DNA from: Capsulimonas sp.
GTDB taxonomy: Bacteria > Armatimonadota > Armatimonadia > Armatimonadales > Capsulimonadaceae
Length of the DNA stretch: 14,540 nt
Assembly (NCBI GenBank): GCA_025963815.1
Contig: JAOQAA010000321.1
Coordinates: 1 to 14,540 of the forward strand
Reading direction: 5' to 3'
Below the pieces are notes generated by a model. That model did no database searches, had not been told where the DNA came from, and saw nothing but the letters and a program-made list of their open reading frames with translations. Position numbers and translations under genes: made by a program. Below, one piece after another: positions 6,324 through 12,691 of the stretch (position 1 is its first letter; every line of letters begins with the position of its first letter).

Positions 6324-6537
6324 TACTACAGCCGCACTTTCTGGTGCCCAATGAGCGTATAAGACTCTGAGGTAATCAGAGTTCTGATGGATGAGTTAGT
6401 CGCAGGCTGGGAGCTTGAGTTTCGATACGCTTTGCGATACGCTTGCTTCGCTGTTCGGTCGCAAGGAGATCCGAAATCGCTCCCGGTCTTACTTTCAGGC
6501 CTTGATCTGCCCTGTTGAACGGAAGAACGGTTGGTAG
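6324..6537 (+). mobile_element. 5' remnant of an IS701-family insertion sequence
   Basis: From an ATG at 6387 the frame begins M-D-E-L-V-A-G-W-E-L-E-F; after a frameshift near 6430 another frame gives T-L-A-S-L-F-G-R-K-E-I-R, R-S-Y-F-Q-A-L-I and V-E-R-K-N-G-W, then TAG. This matches the N-terminus of IS701-type DDE transposases, where the R/K-x-x-x-Y-x-x-x-L-L and E-R-K-N-G-W motifs are highly conserved. The remaining ~350 residues are missing. TTAG at 6320-6323 fits the YTAR target preference described for this family, which puts the probable left end at 6324; no right end is seen. Confidence 0.6.
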
Positions 6538-6643
6538 ATCGCCGTGGAGCGGCTGCTGGCGATGATCGAGGGTGCCCCACCTCCGACTGCCAGATCACCC
6601 TGCCGGCTGAGTTGATGGTGCAGACATCGACAGTGGGGCGATG
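6538..6643 (+). pseudogene. 3' remnant of a second LacI-type regulator gene
   Basis: The sequence matches the last ~35 codons of the regulator at 1717-3156 (compare 3043-3156): I-A-V-E-R-L-L-A-M-I-E-G-A-P, then after a one-base deletion near 6584, S-D-C-Q-I-T-L-P-A-E-L-M-V-Q-T-S-T-V-G-R and TGA at 6641-6643. Everything upstream is gone and replaced by IS701 debris. Its stop lies within sequence homologous to the end of the GH43 gene, so the two 3' ends now overlap. Confidence 0.8.
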
Positions 6644-8259
6644 ATCTTATCGCTCAGGCGCATGTAGTCGAAGTCCACGAAACCGCCCGCTGTCTTGGTC
6701 GCATAGTTGAACAGACCGAAGCGGTAGCCCATGAAGTGTGGGCTGCTGTATTCCATCCGTAGCGACTTCCCGACGGCGGTCCATGTCTTGTTGTCGAGGC
6801 TATAGTAGAAGTACGCCCTGTTGTCGAGGTTGTAAAAGAGCTGCGGCTGGTTTTGGTCTCCTCGGTCCTTGAAGTCGCAGTCGATCTTGAGATAAACAGT
6901 CTTCTGCGTGAGCGGGATGCTCGCAAGTTCTTCCGGGCTGTCTGTCTGCGCGTTAATCATGACGATGGACCGGACGCCGCCATCCATCTTGACGCCGACA
7001 ATGCCATATTTCTTTTGCAGCGCGATCATCCCTGCATAGTCGCCGTCCTTCATGCTGCTCACGGTGATGGCGGTGGTCGCAGAGCTTTCGAGGCCGAAGG
7101 TGCGCTGGGTGAGAGTGTTGCGCGCCTGGGTTACCTCCGTATCCACGCGGCCCGTGGTCAAGCGCAGGCTGCCGGGATGCGCAGTGACCGACCAGTTTGC
7201 GTTGTCCGGATTGTGGTTCCACTGCCACACCAGAGGGAGAGGGCGATCGCCGGGTTTGCGGTTGAACTCGTCGGAGGCCACAATACCGGAGACGCCGATC
7301 TTATTGGCCGGGAGGTTGAGCGTTTCCGGAACCTTACCGTTCACTCCGACGACAGGCCATCCATCCACCCACGTCATGGGAACGAGGTAGGGTATGCGCC
7401 CGACCGAGCCGCGATCGCCGAACAGGTAGGCGTACCACTCGCCCTTGGGCGTATCGATCATACCGCCCTGCGCGACGCCCTGATCGTGGAACATGACCTT
7501 ACCCTCATACGGCCCAGTGATCTTGTCGGCCCGATGAATGACTTCGGTGCGCATGTCATTCTTTGGCCAGGTAACATTGCAAAGGTAATACTTGCCGTTG
7601 ATCTTGCGCATCTGCGAGCCTTCCGCAGGCATGCCAGGGGCGCCGCCCGCCACGTCGCCCGCCTTGGGAACAATGACCTGATCCACCCCGCCGGGCAGGA
7701 AGCCGGTCAGGTCCGGCTTCAACTCAGTAAGCCGAATATCACCGGATCCATAGATCAGGTAGACGCGCCCGTCGTCGTCGAAGAACAAGGAGTGATCGTG
7801 GAGGGCGGGAGAGAAGGAAGTTTCCTTCCAGGGCGTCTTGTTAGGATCTTTGGTGCTATAGATGTAGGTCTTGCCGGTAGTAAAGGAGAAGGTCGTGACG
7901 TAGAACGTGCCGTTATGGTAGCGCAAGCTGCTCGCCCAGGACCCCCAGCTATAGGCGTTCTTGCCGTTTGACAAGGTAAGCGCGTCAGTATCGCCGAGGG
8001 TTTCGTAGGCGTAGCTGGCCATCTCCCAATTCACCAGGTCCTTAGACTTCATGATCGGCAGCCCTGGACTCATATGCATGGTGGTGCTGCTCATGTAGTA
8101 GGTGCCGCCGACCCGTATCATGGCGATATCCGGCACGTCTGCCCAGAGGATAGGATTCTGCGCCTTCTTGGTTGAGTCAACCCCTAGAGCGCATGGAGTC
8201 GGCGCCACACCTACGATGATCAAGGAAAGCGCCGCAAAGCACAGCAGTGATTTGTTCAT
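6595..8259 (-). CDS. Secreted GH43 beta-xylosidase / alpha-L-arabinofuranosidase
   Basis: A 554-residue protein. Residues 1-26 form a signal peptide. The five-bladed propeller of GH43 covers about 35-320, with opening motifs D-V-P-D-I, G-G-T-Y-Y-M-S-S-T-T-M-H-M-S-P-G and I-M-K-S-K-D-L-V-N-W. Likely catalytic residues are the base D44, the pKa-modulating D155 (H-D-H-S-L-F-F-D-D-D-G) and the acid E213 (P-A-E-G-S). A beta-xylosidase-type concanavalin A-like domain follows (about 335-540). Family members cut xylo- or arabino-oligosaccharide ends; the exact substrate cannot be read here. The ATG at 8259 starts the signal peptide; the longer frame to 8346 is leader. No strong ribosome site is visible. 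The last 13 residues are encoded by the antisense of a LacI gene remnant and have no counterpart in the related end at 3395; this should be harmless. It is the last gene of the minus-strand run. Confidence 0.93.
   Translation of the reverse strand: MNKSLLCFAALSLIIVGVAPTPCALGVDSTKKAQNPILWADVPDIAMIRVGGTYYMSSTTMHMSPGLPIMKSKDLVNWEMASYAYETLGDTDALTLSNGKNAYSWGSWASSLRYHNGTFYVTTFSFTTGKTYIYSTKDPNKTPWKETSFSPALHDHSLFFDDDGRVYLIYGSGDIRLTELKPDLTGFLPGGVDQVIVPKAGDVAGGAPGMPAEGSQMRKINGKYYLCNVTWPKNDMRTEVIHRADKITGPYEGKVMFHDQGVAQGGMIDTPKGEWYAYLFGDRGSVGRIPYLVPMTWVDGWPVVGVNGKVPETLNLPANKIGVSGIVASDEFNRKPGDRPLPLVWQWNHNPDNANWSVTAHPGSLRLTTGRVDTEVTQARNTLTQRTFGLESSATTAITVSSMKDGDYAGMIALQKKYGIVGVKMDGGVRSIVMINAQTDSPEELASIPLTQKTVYLKIDCDFKDRGDQNQPQLFYNLDNRAYFYYSLDNKTWTAVGKSLRMEYSSPHFMGYRFGLFNYATKTAGGFVDFDYMRLSDKIIAPLSMSAPSTQPAG
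6637..6741 (-). repeat. Right copy of the GH43 3'-end repeat
   Basis: The partner of 3404-3508 in the same orientation, about 96% identical by eye. It lies inside the intact GH43 gene. Homology begins exactly where the LacI remnant ends (about 6637), marking the boundary of a deletion or recombination. Confidence 0.8.
6789..6841 (-). repeat. 30-nt internal duplication in the GH43 gene
   Basis: TGTTGTCGAGG starts at 6789 and again at 6819, and the following 12 bases are also similar. In the protein this gives L-F-Y-N-L-D-N-R-A-Y followed by F-Y-Y-S-L-D-N-K-T-W. The related tail at 3395-3631 lacks about 12 residues here, so a small in-frame duplication happened after the copies separated. Confidence 0.6.
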
Positions 8260-8293
8260 AATTTGTTTTTTTATAAAATGACCTGAATTTCGA

Positions 8294-8330
8294 GCAGAAC
8301 TCGTTGAATGTCGGTCGTCCTTCAAGTTTA
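8294..8330 (-). repeat. 37-bp exact repeat upstream of the GH43 gene (copy 1)
   Basis: Identical over 37 bp to 11087-11123, in the same orientation. On the minus strand it starts TAAACTTGAAGGACGACC and ends GAGTTCTGC. Here it lies 35-71 bp upstream of the GH43 ATG, a fitting place for a regulatory site or promoter element; it contains TTGAA and TTCAA 12 bp apart as an inverted repeat. Its function is unknown. Confidence 0.7.
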
Positions 8331-8441
8331 GCGGCGCAATCGCCAACTTTCTCCCGAATCGGTGAGAATCCCTGTAACCGCCAATCTCTAGCTAGCCTGG
8401 ATAATTTACGTATTAACTGAAGCTAACCTCTGGATAATGCG

Positions 8442-10532
8442 CTAAGGGCACTTCCGCAGTCGCACCAGCACGGCGCCATGCGCTGGCACGGTGGCGGTGA
8501 TCTTCGCGTTCGCAATGCCGAGGTCCTTGCGGAGCCACAGGTCGCGGGTGGTGTAGCGGCCTTTGAGGTTAAGTTCGGCAAACGCAGCCGAGACATCGTT
8601 CTCGAAGTCGCTCGGGTTGAAGAGACCGACGGCAACTGAACTGTCCGCCAGCGTCCGGGTCCAGATCTCCCGGTCATCGTCGTGGGCCGCGCGGCGCGCG
8701 CCCGCCTTTGCCGAGTCTTGATTGAGCGCTAGCACCTCGGGATTGGTCAGCAGCGCCCGTGTCCACTCGTCGTTGTCGGGCATGTTGCCTCCGACCATAA
8801 GAGGCGAAGGCAGCAGGGACCAGAGCGAGATCAATGTCACCTGCTCGTTCTTCGTGAAGCGTGTCTGCCGGTCGCCGCCGACGCTTCGGCCGTTGACGGA
8901 AAGATGGCCGAGCGGGAGCATGTCGGCGTCGGGCCAGTGCCCTGGGCCCTCAATGTCATGCCAGCGGTCACCGAGCGTAAACTCATGGCTCAGAGCGCCC
9001 CAGTCGTCCCAGAAGTCGCCGCTGACCCGCCAGAGGTTAGCATGCGACGCCACATGCGCCGCCTTGTCAAAGGGCGTCTCGCCCGGGGACAGGCTGTAGA
9101 CGATGGACCGCCCGCACCGGTCGATCGATTTGCGGACGGCGTCAATCTCGTCGGTATGGTACCACGAGGATGTGTCGTCCATCTTCACGTAGTCGATGCC
9201 CCACGCCGCGTAGAGACGGAAGAGCGAATCGTAGTAAGCCTGGCCTGCCGGCGTGTCGCCGCTCACGCCGTACATGTCGGGGCACCAGCCACACATGTCG
9301 CCCGCCCTGGCGGCGTCGGCGGCTTTGAACGCAGAGCCTTCAATGGGCAGATTGGCCGTGACGGCATTGCGGGGAATGCCGCGCATGATGTGGATGCCGA
9401 ACTTCAGGCCCATGGCATGGGCCTGATCGGCCAGCGCCTTAAAGCCCACGCCGTCTGCGGCAGACGGAAAGCGATTGGGCGAGGGCAGCAGGCGGCCAAA
9501 TTTGTCCATGGTCAGTTCCGCGCCAGCGCGCGCGTTGGCGTTGTTGTCATGCGCGCCGGGATCGTACCAGCGGTAGTCCACCACCACGGTGTCCCAGCCG
9601 TAGGGCTGCATAACATTGCGGATGTACCGCGCGTTCGCCAGCGTCTCCGCCTCGGTGACGTTGTCGCCGAAGCAGTCGTAGCTGTTCCAGCCCATCGGCG
9701 GGGTCTGAACGAGCGTGGGACCGGCGATCAGATGCACGGTAGCGTCGGCATGGCCCGCAGCGTTGCTGACCCGGATGCGCACCGAGTAGTCGCCGGCCTT
9801 CGCGAGAGCGCCGGTGAAGATGCCGGTGGACTTGTCGAAGGAGACGCCCTTCGGCAGGCCTTTCACCGAGAAGCTCAGCGGACGCTTTCCAGTGACGGGA
9901 ACGGTCCAGATCAGTGGCGTTCCGGGGAAGACACCCACCGCGGACGGACCATTGATATGCGGCGCATCCGGAGCGAGCGCCCCGTCGATCACCGGATCAT
10001 GTTGGGCAAGCACGGTCGTCTCAGGATGCGCCCCGGATGTGACAATGGCGGCATCGGCCCAGTCGGCATGATCGTAGTCGGAGCCATCACCCGCCGTGGT
10101 GACGCGCAGGGTGATGGACGCCAGGCCACGGACATCCACGTTCACGGGCTTGGCGGCATCGCCCCGGCGCATGATGCCGCTGGTCCACAGGACCTTGTGA
10201 TGCGGATCGAGGACCTGGAACTCGGCGCTGCCCTTGCCGGCGATGGCGTCATCGTCGATCCCCACAGTCGCGCGGAACTCGGTTGCCGCGCCCTTCAGGT
10301 CGATTGTGAGCAGGCCGGGCGCGTGCGTGCCGAAACCGTGCTCGTACACCTTGCCGGCCAGCGTGATTGGGTGGCCCTCAACAGACTTGTCGGCCTTGGG
10401 GGCGCCCCATCCCTGCGTGGACTTCGATAAGTCCAGCGAAGATAGGAGGACTACTTCGTCGGCGCGCGACGCCCCTGCAGACGCGGACAGTAGAGCGACG
10501 GCAAGAACCGTTCTTAGAAGTCGAGTAAACAA
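8442..10532 (-). CDS. Secreted NPCBM-GH27 alpha-galactosidase-like enzyme
   Basis: About 696 residues from a TTG at 10532, which has GAGGA about 6 nt upstream; a TTG at 10547 is also in frame but lacks a ribosome site. Numbering is from 10532. Residues 1-24 are a signal peptide. About 25-167 are an NPCBM carbohydrate-binding module (Y-E-H-G-F-G-T-H, F-R-A-T-V-G-I-D-D, F-Q-V). About 205-270 are an immunoglobulin-like putative domain (G-L-P-K-G-V-S-F-D-K-S-T-G). About 280-605 are the GH27 barrel: P-P-M-G-W-N-S-Y-D, nucleophile D452 in Y-V-K-M-D-D, and acid/base D506 in W-R-V-S-G-D. A beta-sandwich follows. GH27 includes alpha-galactosidases and beta-L-arabinopyranosidases; with the GH43 and GH51 neighbours either is plausible. 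It lies 48 bp downstream of the discoidin-like gene. Confidence 0.93.
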   Translation of the reverse strand: MFTRLLRTVLAVALLSASAGASRADEVVLLSSLDLSKSTQGWGAPKADKSVEGHPITLAGKVYEHGFGTHAPGLLTIDLKGAATEFRATVGIDDDAIAGKGSAEFQVLDPHHKVLWTSGIMRRGDAAKPVNVDVRGLASITLRVTTAGDGSDYDHADWADAAIVTSGAHPETTVLAQHDPVIDGALAPDAPHINGPSAVGVFPGTPLIWTVPVTGKRPLSFSVKGLPKGVSFDKSTGIFTGALAKAGDYSVRIRVSNAAGHADATVHLIAGPTLVQTPPMGWNSYDCFGDNVTEAETLANARYIRNVMQPYGWDTVVVDYRWYDPGAHDNNANARAGAELTMDKFGRLLPSPNRFPSAADGVGFKALADQAHAMGLKFGIHIMRGIPRNAVTANLPIEGSAFKAADAARAGDMCGWCPDMYGVSGDTPAGQAYYDSLFRLYAAWGIDYVKMDDTSSWYHTDEIDAVRKSIDRCGRSIVYSLSPGETPFDKAAHVASHANLWRVSGDFWDDWGALSHEFTLGDRWHDIEGPGHWPDADMLPLGHLSVNGRSVGGDRQTRFTKNEQVTLISLWSLLPSPLMVGGNMPDNDEWTRALLTNPEVLALNQDSAKAGARRAAHDDDREIWTRTLADSSVAVGLFNPSDFENDVSAAFAELNLKGRYTTRDLWLRKDLGIANAKITATVPAHGAVLVRLRKCP

Positions 10533-10580
10533 ATGACATCCTCGCAAATGGTGTTAATAGATCTAAAATCGGCAGCCCGG

Positions 10581-10994
10581 TCATTCGTTCCTGGTCATTG
10601 GGTTGCCATCGAATAGGTGAAGTTCCGTGATTTCGGCGACGTTGCTCGGGCCGGCGTTAACGAGAATGAGGACTGTCTTCGTTCCGCGAGTGCGAAGTGT
10701 AATTCCATGGCGCTCACTCGTATCCCTTGTGTCGTTCTCGACGATAGTCCGCCATGTTGCGCCGTCGATGGAGATCTCCACGCAGTATGCGGGCGTTGGC
10801 ACGCCGGACGGCCATACAAGCTCGCCGTCATCGAGGTCGATAGGCTCCGGAAACTCGATCTGACACCACGCCGGGCCGGGCTCCTTGGCCCGCCAACTTC
10901 GCGACTCGCTTCGGTCGAGAAGCTGCTCTGGCTGGTAGCCGTGCCAGTGAGGGTCGAAAGACGAAGCCGTCAGTTTCCAACCATCCGGTTTCAA
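10581..10994 (-). CDS. Discoidin-like (F5/8 type C) domain protein, probably 5'-truncated
   Basis: A 137-residue frame with a single discoidin-type (F5/8C, CBM32-like) beta-sandwich: W-K-L-T-A-S-S-F-D near the N-terminus, S-W-R-A-K, W-C-Q-I-E-F-P-E-P-I-D-L-D, Y-C-V-E-I-S-I-D-G-A-T-W, and an end A-E-I-T-E-L-H-L-F-D-G. Such domains usually bind galactosides or other sugars and are attached to enzymes. Here there is no signal peptide or catalytic part. The only usual start is a TTG at 10994. The frame stays open upstream to about 11111 with protein-like sequence (R-V-L-L-R-S-L-I-D-Y-A-K-S-D-R-L), but without ATG, GTG or TTG. This suggests a decayed or truncated gene, or use of a rare start. It precedes the GH27 gene by 48 bp. 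Confidence 0.55.
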   Translation of the reverse strand: MKPDGWKLTASSFDPHWHGYQPEQLLDRSESRSWRAKEPGPAWCQIEFPEPIDLDDGELVWPSGVPTPAYCVEISIDGATWRTIVENDTRDTSERHGITLRTRGTKTVLILVNAGPSNVAEITELHLFDGNPMTRNE

Positions 10995-11086
10995 ACGGAC
11001 CCGCAGGAGATCGACGAGCGCCTCGCGAGATACGCTGATTGTCGGCGAGAGCCGATCGGATTTCGCATAGTCGATCAGGCTCCGCA

Positions 11087-11123
11087 GCAGAACTCGTTGA
11101 ATGTCGGTCGTCCTTCAAGTTTA
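11087..11123 (-). repeat. 37-bp exact repeat upstream of the discoidin-like gene (copy 2)
   Basis: Identical to 8294-8330. Here it lies 93-129 bp upstream of the TTG at 10994 and 60 bp after the GH43-CBM6 stop. Part of it falls into the open frame that extends the discoidin-like gene upstream. Two equal copies in front of different glycosidase-related genes suggest a shared regulatory element or a small repeat family. Confidence 0.7.
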
Positions 11124-11183
11124 CTGGCAACATCTTCTGTAGTAGTGCGCAATTCGATCAAGTCCGGCAGTGTGCGGCCAGGG

Positions 11184-12563
11184 TTAGCGAGACGATTTCC
11201 GGAATTTCCATGACAAGAAGTTAAAGCTCTTCTCGCCTTGGCTGCCCTTGAAAACGAAAAACACGTCGTGCACCCCTTTTGCTCCCGATACTGAGGCCGT
11301 CTGGACTTTCCACCGGTCCAGGCCGCCAGTATCCGGAACGGCGAGCGTTGCGATCAGTGGTCCCGCGATCCCGTCGAGATGGACTTCCATTGAGGATCCA
11401 ACCGCCAAGCTGGCGACGGAGCCCTCGAAACTCTTGGCGCCCCTGGATCCAAAGTCTACACTTCTCACCTTGATGTAGTCGCCATCGTTGATATCGGTGA
11501 CATAAACTCCCTCGGTGGCGCTGGTTTCGGTCTGAACGCCTGTTTCCCACGCAATCGTCGCCGCCTTAGTCGACTCGTAAGGATTCAGGTGGCCGATTGG
11601 AGCAGGCCCTTCCTTGGTCGGAAGGATCGTTGGAAACGAACCGTCGGGATTGTACTTAAACTCTTCCAGGCACACCGAGCGATCAAATCCGCTGCCGCCT
11701 GGCAAGTCCTCGTTGTGATAAAACAAATACGAGTGTCCTTTGTAATCGAGAACGCCCGGATGATTTGTAAATGACAGTTTCGGTAAGCTCTTAGGCATAA
11801 TGATGCCGCGATAGATCCATGGGCCGGTTGGCGACGCGCTCGTGGAATAGGCGAGAGCCTCCGGGACGCCGGTAGCGGCAAAGACCATATAATAGAGGCT
11901 GCCGCGGCGATAAAACCAAGGGCCTTCTTCATAGAGCGTGGCCCGATCTTTATTTCCCTCGCGCTTTCCAAAACCCTCTTCCGTCAGCGGAACCTTCACG
12001 ATCCCGACACTCTGATCGTATGAGACCATGTCCTTGTTGAGCTTAACGTAAAATAGCTGCGGATTGCCCCAATAAAGATACGCTTGCCCGTCGTTATCGA
12101 TATAAACGGTTGGATCGATGTCTCCTACGCCGGTATGAACGAGCGGATGGCCAAGCGCGTCATGGAACGGGCCTGTCGGGCTATCGGACACCGCAACTCC
12201 CACGGACATTCCGAGACCCTTAGCTGTCATCGGGACATAATAGTAGAACTTGCGATTGCGCTCGATCGCTTGACCGGCCCAGGCGTCGCTTTGAACCCAG
12301 GAGAAGTCTTTCACCGACAGAGGAGAGCCTTCGTCCGTCCAATTCACCATGTCCTTTGTTGAGTAGCACTGCCAATCTTTCATCACGAACGGGTTTGCAT
12401 TGTCTTCGTCATGACCGGTATAAAGGTAGACTTTGCCGTTGGCGATCATCGGAGCAGGATCGGCGGTATGTCGCGTTTGGATAATGGGATTGTCGGCGGC
12501 TGCGGCCTGGATAATCGCCAGGGTAGCCACAAGCGCCGGGAGGGTAGATTTCATTGACTTCAT
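11184..12563 (-). CDS. Secreted GH43-CBM6 arabinofuranosidase / xylosidase
   Basis: A 459-residue protein. Residues 1-23 are a signal peptide (ending A-A-A-A-D). The GH43 propeller covers about 25-325, with base D35 (H-T-A-D-P-A-P-M), pKa-modulating D150 (G-D-I-D-P-T-V-Y-I-D-N-D-G) and acid E213 (Y-E-E-G-P-W-F-Y). Also typical are L-Y-T-G-H-D-E-D and Y-S-T-K-D-M-V-N-W. The C-terminal part (about 330-459) is a CBM6-like domain with G-V-Y-V-T-D-I-N-D-G-D-Y-I-K-V and a final F-N-F-L-S-W-K-F. This architecture is typical of arabinoxylan arabinofuranohydrolases and related xylan enzymes, which remove arabinose side groups outside the cell. ATG codons lie at 12563 and 12554; the first is taken. Between it and the GH51 gene are 128 bp without a gene. 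It is likely to work with the GH51 and GH43 products on the same polymers. Confidence 0.92.
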   Translation of the reverse strand: MKSMKSTLPALVATLAIIQAAAADNPIIQTRHTADPAPMIANGKVYLYTGHDEDNANPFVMKDWQCYSTKDMVNWTDEGSPLSVKDFSWVQSDAWAGQAIERNRKFYYYVPMTAKGLGMSVGVAVSDSPTGPFHDALGHPLVHTGVGDIDPTVYIDNDGQAYLYWGNPQLFYVKLNKDMVSYDQSVGIVKVPLTEEGFGKREGNKDRATLYEEGPWFYRRGSLYYMVFAATGVPEALAYSTSASPTGPWIYRGIIMPKSLPKLSFTNHPGVLDYKGHSYLFYHNEDLPGGSGFDRSVCLEEFKYNPDGSFPTILPTKEGPAPIGHLNPYESTKAATIAWETGVQTETSATEGVYVTDINDGDYIKVRSVDFGSRGAKSFEGSVASLAVGSSMEVHLDGIAGPLIATLAVPDTGGLDRWKVQTASVSGAKGVHDVFFVFKGSQGEKSFNFLSWKFRKSSR

Positions 12564-12691
12564 AATTTATCGTCCGACGTTCTTTTACTACGGGGTGTCA
12601 ACAATTACCGCTTCGCTTAAGAAGGCGCCTTGAGAAGGGTCACCTCCCATGAATGGAAGCAGTAATTGCCGCACGCGGCCTTAAAGCGCCT

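Noticed and set aside
5200..6330. TAGTACTACA occurs at 5200-5209 and 6321-6330 and might be paired ends of a mobile element.
   Set aside because: Only 10 bp, in direct orientation; the first copy lies in the TetR promoter region and no further similarity follows, so chance is more likely.
6853..7971. A 372-codon plus-strand open frame.
   Set aside because: Antisense shadow of the GH43 gene; composition is Arg/Val/Ala-rich without domains.
8386..8440. Imperfect direct repeat (AGCTAGCCT-GGATAAT and AGCTAACCTCTGGATAAT) downstream of the GH27 gene.
   Set aside because: Two short imperfect copies, no promoter or terminator structure; not enough to call an element.
8904..10430. A 508-codon plus-strand open frame.
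   Set aside because: It is the antisense shadow of the GH27 gene in GC-rich DNA; it has no family features, while the opposite strand has complete domains and catalytic residues.
12619..12634. GAAGGCGCCTT palindrome between GH43-CBM6 and GH51 as a possible operator.
   Set aside because: Short palindromes of GGCGCC type are frequent in GC-rich DNA and nothing else supports a site.
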